Counted from the stretch's first letter, positions 1 to 7,329 are shown. The stretch: DNA of 15,589 nucleotides from Comamonadaceae bacterium (GCA_947377705.1 CANCGU010000037.1:1-15589); one strand, 5' to 3'. Notes: a model not told the origin generated them from the sequence alone. Numbers and translations: made by a program.

Positions 1-774
1 AACAAGCCCGGTGGCAGCGGCAACTTGGCCTACGCCAACGTGGCACGCAGCGCCAAAGACGGCTACACCGTGTTGGTCTCGTACTCGGGCTACCACATCG
101 CCAACCCCATCTTGATGGACAAATTACCTTGGGAGTTGAAAGACCTCACTCCCGTGGGCCTCATTACTGTGGCCACCAACGTGATTGCGGTACACCCCTC
201 AGTGCCAGCCAACAACTTGAAAGAGTTCATCGCGTGGGCCAAACAAAACCCAGGCAAGCTCAACTATGCGTCGCAGGGCAATGGCTCGGTGTCGCACATC
301 GGCACGGAAATTTTCAAGCAACAAACCGGCATTGAAATGACGCATGTGCCCTACAAAGGTTCGGGCCAAGCCATTCAAGACGTGTTGGCAGGTCAGGTGC
401 AGGTCTTCATCACCACCCCCCCTTCGGTGATGGGCCATGTGCTGAACGGCAAACTCAAGGCTTTGGCAGTCACCGGTAAAACGCGCCACCCCCAACTGCC
501 ACAAGTGCCCACCGCCGCAGAAGCGGGCTTGGGTGGATTTGAATTGGAGTCATGGGTGGCGTTGTATGTCCCGAGTAGCACACCCAAAGAGGTGGTGCAA
601 AAACTGTCGGCGGATGTGAAGCGCAGCATGGAACAACCCGAAACCAAGCAACGCGCTGACGCAGCAGGCGTCGAAGTGCGCTACCTCACGCCCGACAACA
701 CCACCAAACTGTTAGAGCGCGACACAGTGAGTTGGGCCAAGGCCATCAAGGCGGGCAACATCAAGTTTGATTGA
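1..774 (+). CDS. Bug/TctC family tripartite tricarboxylate transporter solute-binding protein (5' end outside window)
   Basis: This is the C-terminal part of a periplasmic solute-binding protein of the Bug (TctC) family, whose members capture small carboxylated or aromatic compounds. The frame is open from base 1, so the signal peptide and true start lie upstream; about 257 residues are visible. It begins inside the conserved N-terminal block (NKPGGSGNLAYANVA). Family hallmarks follow in order: DGYTVL, the LPW/DLTPVGLI stretch, NPGKLNYASQGNGSVSH, HVPYKGSGQAIQDVLAGQVQ, KLKALAVTGKTRHPQLPQVPT and ESWVALYVPSSTP. It ends with TGA shortly before a hairpin and a convergent gene. It resembles the two Bug proteins at 2803-4801 but is separated from them by an opposite-strand gene. 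Family assignment is secure. The ligand cannot be read from sequence, and no TctA/TctB permease gene is visible. Confidence 0.9.
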   Translation, partial: NKPGGSGNLAYANVARSAKDGYTVLVSYSGYHIANPILMDKLPWELKDLTPVGLITVATNVIAVHPSVPANNLKEFIAWAKQNPGKLNYASQGNGSVSHIGTEIFKQQTGIEMTHVPYKGSGQAIQDVLAGQVQVFITTPPSVMGHVLNGKLKALAVTGKTRHPQLPQVPTAAEAGLGGFELESWVALYVPSSTPKEVVQKLSADVKRSMEQPETKQRADAAGVEVRYLTPDNTTKLLERDTVSWAKAIKAGNIKFD

Positions 775-776
775 TG

Positions 777-801
777 AGGCAAACGCCACGCGGCGACGCC
801 T
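777..801. terminator. Hairpin between convergent genes, possible bidirectional terminator
   Basis: The arms AGGC (777-780) and CGCC (784-787) pair with GGCG (792-795) and GCCT (798-801) around the loop ACGC. A small internal loop separates the two helices (aaa opposite ac). It lies three bases after the stop of the Bug gene and six bases before the stop of the opposing SDR-like gene, where a shared terminator is expected. There is no clear T-tract on either side, so it may act only as a weak or factor-assisted terminator. Confidence 0.4.
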
Positions 802-806
802 GTGGG

Positions 807-1721
807 TTAAGCCAACCCGTCTTCAACTTTCGGATAGCGCAGCTGCAAGCGCAGCTCGCGCTTCATGCGCGTGTTCACCATGCGACGCGATTCGCTCATG
901 AAGCTCAGCTGCATGGCAGGTAGCTCGGTTTGCGCGAGGGCGCGGCTGATGCGTGGCGGTTGGGCTAAGCCATAGATGCCTGCCGCCATGTCAAAGTAGT
1001 CGCCCATCAACATTTGGCTGTCATCGTTCACGTTGTAGGTGCGTTGAGGTTGGCCACGCCATAAGGCCAGTTGACAGACACGTCCCAAATCATCGGCATG
1101 GATGTGGTTGGTAAACACATCGTCTGCGCGGGCCAGCACGGGCGTGCCACGCAGCAAGCGCTCACGGGGTGTGCCACCTTCTCGGTCAGGGGCATAAATG
1201 CCGGGAATGCGCAACACGCTCACCCGAATCGCACTTGAGCGCAAGCGGCCCAAATGGCGCACGCGGGCTTCAGCATCTACACGCCGTTGGGCTCTAGGGG
1301 TGATGGGGCTCACGAGACGGTTTTCAGCCACCCAAGCCCCACCGCAATCACCATACACACCGCTGGTCGAGCCGTACACCACGCTGCGCGGCGCGCTGCG
1401 ACGCATCAACAAACGGGTCAAGGCCAAGGTGCGAGGGTCTGTATGGCCCTGCAACGGCGGGGGTGCCAAGTGCAGCACCCGCGTGGCCCAGCCCGCTAAG
1501 CGCTGCAAACTGGCAGGCGCATCCAAATTGCCCACAATCGGCGTCACGCCTTGGGCTCGCAAAGCCTCGATACGCGTGGGGCTAGAGGTCAGCGCGACCA
1601 CGCGCACATGGCGCTGCACACGGACCACGCGCTGGCCGACATCGCCACAACCGATGATGAGCAAACGCTCGCGTCTGAAGCGAGAAGGCAAGGCGCCGAG
1701 GGGGGATTGATTGGAAGGCAA
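807..1721 (-). CDS. Atypical SDR / NAD-dependent epimerase-dehydratase-like protein
   Basis: The product (304 residues) looks like an extended short-chain dehydrogenase/reductase with an N-terminal Rossmann fold. The dinucleotide loop GCGDVG is at residues 24-29 after a hydrophobic strand (LLIIGC). An STSGVYGDCGGAWV block is at 118-131 and an IHADDLG block, common in extended SDRs, at 207-213. The usual catalytic YxxxK is not seen: where it is expected the sequence reads PRAQRRVDAEAR (142-153). This is the pattern of atypical SDRs such as the YeeZ-like group, so a classical epimerase reaction is doubtful. The start chosen is TTG at 1721, preceded by AGGGTG at a suitable distance; no in-frame ATG precedes the Rossmann motif. 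It is divergent from the ferredoxin-reductase gene and convergent with the upstream Bug gene. The substrate is unknown. Confidence 0.8.
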   Translation of the reverse strand: MPSNQSPLGALPSRFRRERLLIIGCGDVGQRVVRVQRHVRVVALTSSPTRIEALRAQGVTPIVGNLDAPASLQRLAGWATRVLHLAPPPLQGHTDPRTLALTRLLMRRSAPRSVVYGSTSGVYGDCGGAWVAENRLVSPITPRAQRRVDAEARVRHLGRLRSSAIRVSVLRIPGIYAPDREGGTPRERLLRGTPVLARADDVFTNHIHADDLGRVCQLALWRGQPQRTYNVNDDSQMLMGDYFDMAAGIYGLAQPPRISRALAQTELPAMQLSFMSESRRMVNTRMKRELRLQLRYPKVEDGLA

Positions 1722-1736
1722 AATACACCCTATAAA
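1707..1736 (+). promoter_or_regulatory. Candidate sigma-70 promoter for the ferredoxin-reductase operon
   Basis: TTGATT (1707-1712) and TATAAA (1731-1736) are 18 bases apart, matching the -35 and -10 consensus at 4/6 and 5/6 positions. The predicted transcription start would fall near 1743, leaving a very short leader that begins at the ribosome binding site AAGGA (1742-1746) of the gene starting at 1756. It overlaps the first codons of the divergent SDR-like gene, whose start is only 34 bases away, so the two units may interfere with each other. Recognised by eye only. Confidence 0.4.
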
Positions 1737-1755
1737 AGTTCAAGGATACCCAAAG

Positions 1756-2787
1756 ATGAGTTTCAACATCACGGTCCAACCCAGCGGCCGCGCATTCACC
1801 GCCACTTCTGACGAAACACTGCTGGCCGCAGGCCTGCGCCAAGGCATTGGCCTGCCTTATGGTTGCAAAGACGGCGCTTGCGGTTCGTGCAAATGCAAAA
1901 AGATGTCGGGTGAGGTCACCCACGGCACCCACCAAGAAAAAGCATTGAGTGCTGATGAAGAGGCCAACGGCTTTGTGCTCACCTGTTGCGCCACCGCACA
2001 CAGCGACGTGGTGCTGGAGTCTCGCCAAGTGGTGGAAGAAGGCGCATTTCCGATCAAGAAAATGCCTGTGCGCGTCATCTCGCTGCAAAAAGCATCGCAT
2101 GACGTGATGGTTGTCAAACTGCAACTGCCTGCTAACGACGTGATGAAGTTCCACGCGGGCCAGTACATCGACTTTTTGTTGCGCGACGGCGATCGCCGCA
2201 GCTACTCGATGGCCAATGCGCCCCACACCTTGGTCGAAGGTGCGCCTGCGATCGAGCTGCACATTCGCCACATGCCCGGCGGCAAGTTCACCGACCATGT
2301 GTTTGGGGCCATGAAAGAAAAAGAAATTCAACGCATCGAAGGCCCACAAGGCACTTTCTTCTTGCGTGAAGACTCTGACAAACCTTTGGTGTTCTTGGCA
2401 TCAGGCACTGGCTTTGCGCCCATCAAAGCAATTCTGGAGCACATGCAACACAAGGGCATCACACGCCCCGTCACCCTCTACTGGGGTGGTCGACGCCCTG
2501 CTGACCTCTACATGCACGACTGGGTATTGGCCCAAGCAGCAGCCATGCCAAACCTCAGCTATGTGCCCGTCATTTCCAACGCTTTGCCAGAAGACAACTG
2601 GACGGGCCGCACAGGCTTTGTGCATGCGGCCGTCTTGCAAGACACGGCCAATTTAAGCGGCCACCAGGTGTACGCCTGCGGTGCGCCCATCGTGGTGGAT
2701 TCGGCCCGTGCCGCCTACACGCAAGCAGGCCTACCGACCGATGAGTTCTACGCAGACTCGTTCACTTCGGCCGCTGACAAAGCTTAA
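1756..2787 (+). CDS. Ferredoxin-NAD(P)H flavin reductase fusion, CDP-6-deoxy-delta-3,4-glucoseen reductase-like
   Basis: This 343-residue cytoplasmic electron-transfer protein has three modules. Residues 1-95 are a plant-type ferredoxin domain with C37, C42, C45 and C77 as likely 2Fe-2S ligands (CKDGACGSC and LTCCA). Residues about 103-205 are an FAD-binding barrel with RSYS at 148-151. The remainder is an NAD(P)H-binding domain with GTGFAP (217-222), CGAP (308-311) and the terminal FYADSF (331-336). Electrons would pass from NAD(P)H through FAD to the cluster and on to a partner. Relatives are often annotated as the E3 reductase of dideoxysugar synthesis, or occur as oxygenase reductases; neither a dehydrase nor an oxygenase is in the window, so the partner is unknown. 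ATG 1756 is preferred over a longer frame from 1711 because AAGGA lies nine bases upstream. It heads a probable operon with the Bug genes. Confidence 0.9.
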   Translation: MSFNITVQPSGRAFTATSDETLLAAGLRQGIGLPYGCKDGACGSCKCKKMSGEVTHGTHQEKALSADEEANGFVLTCCATAHSDVVLESRQVVEEGAFPIKKMPVRVISLQKASHDVMVVKLQLPANDVMKFHAGQYIDFLLRDGDRRSYSMANAPHTLVEGAPAIELHIRHMPGGKFTDHVFGAMKEKEIQRIEGPQGTFFLREDSDKPLVFLASGTGFAPIKAILEHMQHKGITRPVTLYWGGRRPADLYMHDWVLAQAAAMPNLSYVPVISNALPEDNWTGRTGFVHAAVLQDTANLSGHQVYACGAPIVVDSARAAYTQAGLPTDEFYADSFTSAADKA

Positions 2788-2802
2788 ATACAAGGTCCCG
2801 CC

Positions 2803-3825
2803 ATGTCGATGCAACACACCATCACAAGCTCACACCACCGCCAACGGCTTCGCCTCTTGGCGGTCATGCTGAGCTGGGGCACAGGGCTTGGCATGATGGG
2901 CAGTGCGTCAGCACAAAGCTACCCCAGCAAACCGATTCGTTGGGTGGTTGTGGCGCCCGCAGGCTCTTCGCTCGACGTCATTGCACGCGCCATGCAAGAC
3001 CGGCTCAAAGACAACTTAGGTCAACCGGTCGTCATTGAAAACAAACCCCAAGCAGGAGGCACCTTGGGTACCAACGAGGTGGCCAAATCTGCGCCCGATG
3101 GTTACACCTGGGTCATGTCCTACAACGGGCCTTTGTCTTTTGCACCCTACCTGTATCCCAAGTTGCCTTATCAGCCGCTGAAAGATTTGCAGCCGGTGAT
3201 GACCACCACCTCGCAGCCCAACGTGATTGCAGCCAGCGCCCAGCTACCCGCCAACACCATGCGCGAAGCTGTGGCGTTGCTCAAGGCATCTCCCGGCAAA
3301 TACAACTTTGCCTCGGTAGGCAACGGCAGCTCGTCGCACTTGACGATGGAATACATCAAGGCGGTGACCCACACCTACGCAGTGCACATTCCCTTCAACG
3401 GCAGCCCACCTGCGGTGATGGCCACCATGTCGGGCGAAACTCAATTCATCACCTCTGTGCCCACTGTGATTTCGCCACAGGTCAAGCAAGGCCGTTTGAA
3501 ATACTTGGCCGTCACCAGCGCACAGCGCTACCCCCTGCTGCCCGATGTACCCACGGTCGCTGAAAGTGGCGTGCCTGAACTGAAAAACTTTGAGGCGTTG
3601 GCATGGAATGGCGTCTTAGTCGCCGCAGGCACACCGCGTGCCGTGGTCGATCGCATCAACAGCGCACTGAACGCTGCGCTTCACGACGCGGCGGTCAAAG
3701 AACGTCTGAAAGCTGCAGGCCTAGACCCCATCGGCGGTACCCCCGAACAATTTGCCAAGTTAATCCATGATGAGTCCATCAAATGGGCACCCATCATCCA
3801 ACGATCAGGTGCACGCATTGATTAA
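2803..3825 (+). CDS. Bug/TctC family tripartite tricarboxylate transporter solute-binding protein
   Basis: The 340-residue product is a secreted Bug-type solute-binding protein. The N-terminus has a basic region (HHRQRLR), a hydrophobic core and a likely signal peptidase I site after residue 37 (ASA before QSYPSKPIR). The mature protein opens with the family strand PIRWVVVAPAGSSLDVIAR, whose aspartate (D58) aligns with the ligand-contacting Asp of Bug proteins, and continues with VVIENKPQAGGTLG and APDGYTWVMSY. Later hallmarks are SPGKYNFASVGNGSSSH, HIPFNGSPPAVMATMSGE, LLPDVPTVAESG and the C-terminal SGARID. ATG 2803 has AAGGT six bases upstream. It lies 15 bases after the ferredoxin-reductase gene and overlaps the start of the next Bug gene, so the three are probably co-transcribed. 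The ligand is not determinable from sequence. Confidence 0.93.
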   Translation: MSMQHTITSSHHRQRLRLLAVMLSWGTGLGMMGSASAQSYPSKPIRWVVVAPAGSSLDVIARAMQDRLKDNLGQPVVIENKPQAGGTLGTNEVAKSAPDGYTWVMSYNGPLSFAPYLYPKLPYQPLKDLQPVMTTTSQPNVIAASAQLPANTMREAVALLKASPGKYNFASVGNGSSSHLTMEYIKAVTHTYAVHIPFNGSPPAVMATMSGETQFITSVPTVISPQVKQGRLKYLAVTSAQRYPLLPDVPTVAESGVPELKNFEALAWNGVLVAAGTPRAVVDRINSALNAALHDAAVKERLKAAGLDPIGGTPEQFAKLIHDESIKWAPIIQRSGARID

Positions 3826-4801
3826 CCCACACCCCATCCGTTGGTTTGTTGCTGGGCTCTTCGTTTGCATCAGCAGCTTTCACGCGACACATGCGCAAAC
3901 ACCGTCTAAACCGATTCGTTTGATCGTGCCTTACGCCGCAGGGGGTCCGATTGATGTCACGGCACGCGTCTTGGCCGAACGCGTGAAAGACAGCTTGGGT
4001 ACGGTGATCATCGAAAACCGTCCCGGTGCAGGCGGGAACATCGGTGCAGATGCGGTGGCCAAAGCAATGCCCGATGGTTCGGTCATTGGCATTGCGGCCA
4101 CGGCCACACATGCGGTCAACCCATGGCTCTATGGCCGCATGCCCTACAACGCGGCCACAGACTTTGCACCCATCACACAAATGCTGCGCGTGCCCAATGT
4201 GCTGGTGATGAATACCGAGACGGCCAAACGCCTGCACATTGCATCGCTGCAAGATTTCTTGCGCTATGCGCGCGCCAACCCCGGCAAGCTCAACTACGGC
4301 TCAGGCGGCAACGGCAGCGCAGGCCATTTGGCGGGCGAGCTGTTCAAAACGCGTGCGGGTATTTTTGCGGTTCACATTCCCTACAACGGTGGCAACCCCG
4401 CGCAGCTGGCCCTGCTCGCAGGCCATGTCGATTTCAACTTTGACAACCTCGCCACGGCTGCCCCCAACATCAAAACGGGCAAACTCGTGGCACTGGCGGT
4501 GACGACACCCACGCGCAGCGCAGCCTTGCCTGAAGTTCCGGCGATTGCCGAAAGTCTGAAAGACTTTTCTGTCGACACATGGTGGGGCTTGGTGGCCCCG
4601 GCAGGTACGCCTGTTGCTGTGGTTCAACGCTTGAACCAAGCCTTTGTGCAAGCCTTAAATGCCCCCGAAACCAAAGCACGATTTGCCAATCTCATGGCCG
4701 AACCCGTGCCTAGCACGCCTGCCGCTTTTGGTCAGTTCATGGCCTCTGAGCTGTCTAAATACGAAACCGTCGTGAAAGCCAGCGGCGCGCGCATAGACTA
4801 A
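3818..4801 (+). CDS. Bug/TctC family solute-binding protein, second tandem copy
   Basis: This is a periplasmic Bug-type binding protein of about 327 residues. The start is debatable. The open frame extends to ATG 3767 and includes GTG 3809, but TTG 3818 follows AGGTG (3807-3811) at six bases and gives a normal signal peptide (MINPHPIRWFVAGLFVC...) with cleavage after THA at residue 26. The other starts give an unusually long n-region and no clear ribosome binding site. With TTG the gene overlaps the preceding Bug stop by eight bases, suggesting translational coupling. Family blocks are PIRLIVPYAAGGPIDVTAR (D46 the likely ligand Asp), NRPGAGGNIGADAVAKAMPDG, NPGKLNYGSGGNGSAGH, HIPYNGGNPAQLALLAGHVD and ALPEVPAIAES. 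It ends in SGARID like its neighbour, so a shared paralogous origin is plausible. The ligand is unknown. Confidence 0.9.
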   Translation: MINPHPIRWFVAGLFVCISSFHATHAQTPSKPIRLIVPYAAGGPIDVTARVLAERVKDSLGTVIIENRPGAGGNIGADAVAKAMPDGSVIGIAATATHAVNPWLYGRMPYNAATDFAPITQMLRVPNVLVMNTETAKRLHIASLQDFLRYARANPGKLNYGSGGNGSAGHLAGELFKTRAGIFAVHIPYNGGNPAQLALLAGHVDFNFDNLATAAPNIKTGKLVALAVTTPTRSAALPEVPAIAESLKDFSVDTWWGLVAPAGTPVAVVQRLNQAFVQALNAPETKARFANLMAEPVPSTPAAFGQFMASELSKYETVVKASGARID

Positions 4802-4806
4802 GTCCC

Positions 4807-5583
4807 ATGCACCTCATCACCCCACACCCCGATCTGGAAGCCATTGACATTGAAATGTTCAGGCCCATGCACTGGCTCGCGCTGGCATGGAAAGACATGG
4901 AGCGCTGCCCCACCGCGGGTGTCACCCATGGCTTGATCCTCGCGGTCATTGGAGGCGGCTTGTTTTGGTTTGCACGCCATGAGTTTTGGTGGATTGCCGC
5001 CATGCTGTCTGCCTGCATGATCGTGGCCCCCTTATTGGCCATGGGTTTGTACGACATCAGCCGCCGCTTAGAACGTGACGAAGAGGCCACCTTAGCCGAT
5101 GCTTTTCGCATCTGGACATGCGGGGACAAACGCCTCATCCAATTTGGCTTGCTGTTGGCTTTGTCCAGTGCAGGTTGGTTGGTGTGCTCCGCTGCTTTGA
5201 TTCACTGGATGCTGCCCGCCAGCGTGCACACCCCTACCGACTTCGTTCGCTTGGTGGTCTTGCAATCCAACTTTGGTTTGTTTGAAATTTGGGTGCTGAT
5301 GAGCGCATTCATTGCGGCGCCGATGTTTGCCTCGACCTTGGTGACCCTGCCTTTGTTGATGGACCACCCCACGCTCACTGTGCAACAAGCCGTGCTGACC
5401 AGCTGGCGCGTGGTGGCCTTGAACCCATTCGCCATGGCGTGCTGGGCTGGCATTTTGTGTTTGTTTACAGCGCTGGGCATTGGCTCTGCGTTCTTGGGCT
5501 TGCTGGCTGTGGTTCCCATGTTGGGACACGCCAGCTGGCACGCCTATCGGGACCTGGTCACTTACGACCCTTCGGTTCACTGA
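4807..5583 (+). CDS. DUF2189-type multi-spanning inner-membrane protein
   Basis: The product (258 residues) is an integral membrane protein. Hydrophobic segments lie near residues 41-57, 61-83, 112-137, 158-184 and 205-240, the last long enough for two passes. Features typical of DUF2189 proteins are the N-terminal MHWLALAWKDMERCP, a central GLYDISRRLERDEEATLADAF loop and the C-terminal LGHASWHAYRDLV. The biochemical function of the family is not known to me. It starts five bases after the Bug gene and ends six bases before the DUF2788 gene, so it is probably in the same operon. No strong ribosome binding site precedes ATG 4807; internal ATGs at 4855 or 4867 would remove the leading acidic stretch and cannot be excluded. 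It does not resemble the TctA or TctB permease subunits and should not be taken as the missing transporter. Confidence 0.85.
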   Translation: MHLITPHPDLEAIDIEMFRPMHWLALAWKDMERCPTAGVTHGLILAVIGGGLFWFARHEFWWIAAMLSACMIVAPLLAMGLYDISRRLERDEEATLADAFRIWTCGDKRLIQFGLLLALSSAGWLVCSAALIHWMLPASVHTPTDFVRLVVLQSNFGLFEIWVLMSAFIAAPMFASTLVTLPLLMDHPTLTVQQAVLTSWRVVALNPFAMACWAGILCLFTALGIGSAFLGLLAVVPMLGHASWHAYRDLVTYDPSVH

Positions 5584-5589
5584 GCTGTT

Positions 5590-5790
5590 ATGACAGAAGA
5601 ACAATTCGCCCAATTCGGGCTGACCTTTGGCGTGGGCGGCTTCATGCTGTACATGCTGTTCATTATTTTTCAGCTCGCGCGTGAATCCAAGGCGGGTAAG
5701 TTCGGCACCTTTGTGCTGTTCTTGGTACTGGCGTTTGGCATGCTCGGCTTTGTCGCCAAACAAGTGTTGATTTGGATCATGGAGGGCTAA
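5590..5790 (+). CDS. DUF2788 small membrane protein
   Basis: This small protein of 66 residues has two predicted membrane helices, roughly residues 9-29 (FGLTFGVGGFMLYMLFIIFQ) and 37-60, joined by a short basic loop (ARESKAGK). The MTEEQFAQFGLTFGVGGFM opening and ESKAGKFGTFVLFL segment are what I recognise as the DUF2788 family found in beta- and gammaproteobacteria. No function is established to my knowledge. It follows the DUF2189 gene by six bases and is the last gene of the + operon. Its TAA stop is the loop of a hairpin (see the terminator entry). The short length is normal for the family, so it does not look truncated. Confidence 0.85.
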   Translation: MTEEQFAQFGLTFGVGGFMLYMLFIIFQLARESKAGKFGTFVLFLVLAFGMLGFVAKQVLIWIMEG

Positions 5791-5796
5791 GCCCTC
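5782..5796 (+). terminator. Hairpin with the DUF2788 stop codon in its loop, probable operon terminator
   Basis: GAGGGC (5782-5787) and GCCCTC (5791-5796) form a perfect six-base-pair stem, and the loop is exactly the stop codon TAA (5788-5790). It is followed by TTCT, a weak T-run on the + strand. It sits between the convergent DUF2788 and livF genes, so it may also serve the opposite transcript, though no T-tract is present on that side. Confidence 0.55.
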
Positions 5797-5822
5797 TTCT
5801 GCGCGACTGAACGGCCTAGCGC

Positions 5823-6551
5823 TTACTCGCCCAAATAAGCCTCGCGCACTTTCGGGTCGTGCAGCATCTCTCGGGCATCGCCACGCAAGGTGATGAGGCC
5901 CGACTCCATCACATAACCACGGTCTGCAATTTGCAAAGCACGGCTGGCGTTTTGTTCGACCAACAAAATCGTCACGCCTTGGGCTGAGACCTCTTGAATC
6001 ACTTCAAAAATTTTGTCCACCATGATGGGTGACAAACCCATCGACGGCTCATCGAGCAACAACACTTTGGGGCGACTCATCAAGGCGCGGCCCATGGCCA
6101 GCATTTGCTGCTCGCCGCCCGACATGGTGCCGGCCAACTGGTCGCGGCGTTCTTTCAAACGTGGGAAGGTTTGGAACACGCGTTCGATGTCATCCGCAAT
6201 CGCGGCGTTGTCATCGCGGATGTAGGCCCCCATTTGTAGGTTCTCGACGATGGTCATGCGCGTGAACACGCCACGCCCTTCGGGCACCATGGCCAAGCCT
6301 TGTTGCACCAAGCCCCAAGGGCCGAGGCCTGCAATCGTTTGGCCTGCTAGCTCAATGTGACCGCCACCCAGAGGTAACAGCCCGGTGATGGCTTTCATGG
6401 TGGTGGTTTTGCCTGCGCCGTTCGAGCCAATGAGCGACACCAACTCGCCCTCGCGCACCTCTAAGCTCACGCCTTTGACGGCTTGAATGCCGCCATAGGC
6501 CACCTTCACCTCGTTGACGCTCAGCAGCACCGCTGCGTTGTCGTGTTTCAT
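5823..6551 (-). CDS. livF: Branched-chain amino acid-type ABC transporter, ATP-binding protein LivF
   Basis: This 242-residue cytoplasmic ATPase is one of the two nucleotide-binding subunits of a HAAT-family (LivFGHM) importer; it hydrolyses ATP to drive uptake through LivH/LivM. Walker A GSNGAGKT is at residues 42-49, the signature SGGEQ at 144-148, Walker B LLLDEP at 164-169, and the switch histidine position is replaced by the LVEQN motif characteristic of Liv[20 protein letters not shown] is also typical. ATG 6551 is chosen because GGGAGGG (6559-6565) lies seven bases upstream; an upstream in-frame start at 6584 would overlap livG by 32 bases and adds residues outside the family. It follows livG by one base and is the last gene of the - strand run, before the hairpin at 5782-5796. 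The substrate could be branched-chain amino acids, urea, amides or aromatic acids. Confidence 0.93.
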   Translation of the reverse strand: MKHDNAAVLLSVNEVKVAYGGIQAVKGVSLEVREGELVSLIGSNGAGKTTTMKAITGLLPLGGGHIELAGQTIAGLGPWGLVQQGLAMVPEGRGVFTRMTIVENLQMGAYIRDDNAAIADDIERVFQTFPRLKERRDQLAGTMSGGEQQMLAMGRALMSRPKVLLLDEPSMGLSPIMVDKIFEVIQEVSAQGVTILLVEQNASRALQIADRGYVMESGLITLRGDAREMLHDPKVREAYLGE

Positions 6552-6552
6552 C

Positions 6553-7329
6553 TCAATGCCCTCCCGTGCCGAGATAGGCTTCAATCACTTGCGGGTCGCG
6601 CTGCACATCAGCGGGTGTGCCTTGGGCAATCACTTTGCCGTAGTCGAGCACGGTCACGCGGTCGCACAAGCCCATGACCAACTTCACATCGTGCTCAATC
6701 AACAGCACGGTACGGTGGTCCCGGCGAATTTTGTCGATCAACTCACGCAGTTGTACTTTTTCAGTGGCATTCATGCCAGCCGCAGGCTCATCCAGTGCAA
6801 TGAGCTGCGGGTCGGTGGCCAAGGCGCGGGCGATTTCTAGGCGGCGTTGGTCGCCATAACTCAGGGTGCGAGCTTTGTAATCGGCCAAGTTGGCAATGCC
6901 CACATAGTCCAGCAGTTCGCGAGCACGCTGCTCAATGGCCAACTCTTCGGCTTTGAATTGGGCGGTTCTGAAAATCGCACCCAACAAGCCAGACCCCGTG
7001 CGCACATGGCGACCCACCATGACGTTTTCTAACGCCGTCATCTCGGCAAACAAGCGGATGTTTTGAAACGTGCGGGCAATGCCCGCCTGTGCCACCAGGT
7101 GCACATCCGTCGGTTCATAAGGTTTGCCAGCCAACTCAAAACGGCCACTGTCGGGCGTGTACAGCCCCGTGATGACGTTGAAGAAGGTGGTTTTACCTGC
7201 CCCATTGGGGCCGATCAAACCATAGACTTGACCGCGTTCAATTTGCATGGCCACATCGGTAAGCGCCTGCAAACCACCGAAGCGCTTAGAGATGCCGGAG
7301 ACATTCAACACCAGTTCAGGCGTGCTCAT
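6553..7329 (-). CDS. livG: Branched-chain amino acid-type ABC transporter, ATP-binding protein LivG
   Basis: This 258-residue ATPase is the second nucleotide-binding subunit of the LivFGHM-type importer. Walker A GPNGAGKT is at residues 40-47, the family block GIARTFQNIRLFAEMTALEN at about 83-102, the signature LSYGDQ at 156-161, Walker B LIALDEP at 176-182, and LLIEHDVKLVMGLCDRV carries the switch histidine and is typical of LivG. The C-terminal IAQGTPADVQRDPQVIEAYLG is the usual LivG ending. The start ATG overlaps the livM stop by four bases (ATGA) and has a near-perfect ribosome binding site, so translation may be both coupled and independently strong. The 258-residue length agrees with the family. 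Confidence 0.94.
   Translation of the reverse strand: MSTPELVLNVSGISKRFGGLQALTDVAMQIERGQVYGLIGPNGAGKTTFFNVITGLYTPDSGRFELAGKPYEPTDVHLVAQAGIARTFQNIRLFAEMTALENVMVGRHVRTGSGLLGAIFRTAQFKAEELAIEQRARELLDYVGIANLADYKARTLSYGDQRRLEIARALATDPQLIALDEPAAGMNATEKVQLRELIDKIRRDHRTVLLIEHDVKLVMGLCDRVTVLDYGKVIAQGTPADVQRDPQVIEAYLGTGGH

Noticed and set aside
1582..2349. 255-codon open frame on - opposite the ferredoxin-reductase gene
   Set aside because: It is antisense to a strongly recognised gene and, in part, to the SDR-like region. The translation is rich in His, Arg and Cys with no family motif, as expected of a shadow frame in GC-rich coding DNA.
1756..2787. Evidence for a dideoxysugar biosynthesis cluster, based on the CDP-glucoseen reductase-like protein
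   Set aside because: No dehydrase, nucleotidylyltransferase or aminotransferase is present. The three-module architecture is shared by many reductases, so the pathway name cannot be transferred.
4807..5583. Membrane protein next to Bug genes as a possible TctA or TctB permease subunit
   Set aside because: The length and the GHASWHAYRDLV ending fit DUF2189. TctA is about 500 residues with many more helices, and TctB-like features are absent.
5092..5763. 223-codon open frame on - opposite the DUF2189 and DUF2788 genes
   Set aside because: Composition is dominated by Gln, His and Gly, reflecting the complement of hydrophobic codons in the membrane proteins. The + strand genes match known families and are tightly spaced.
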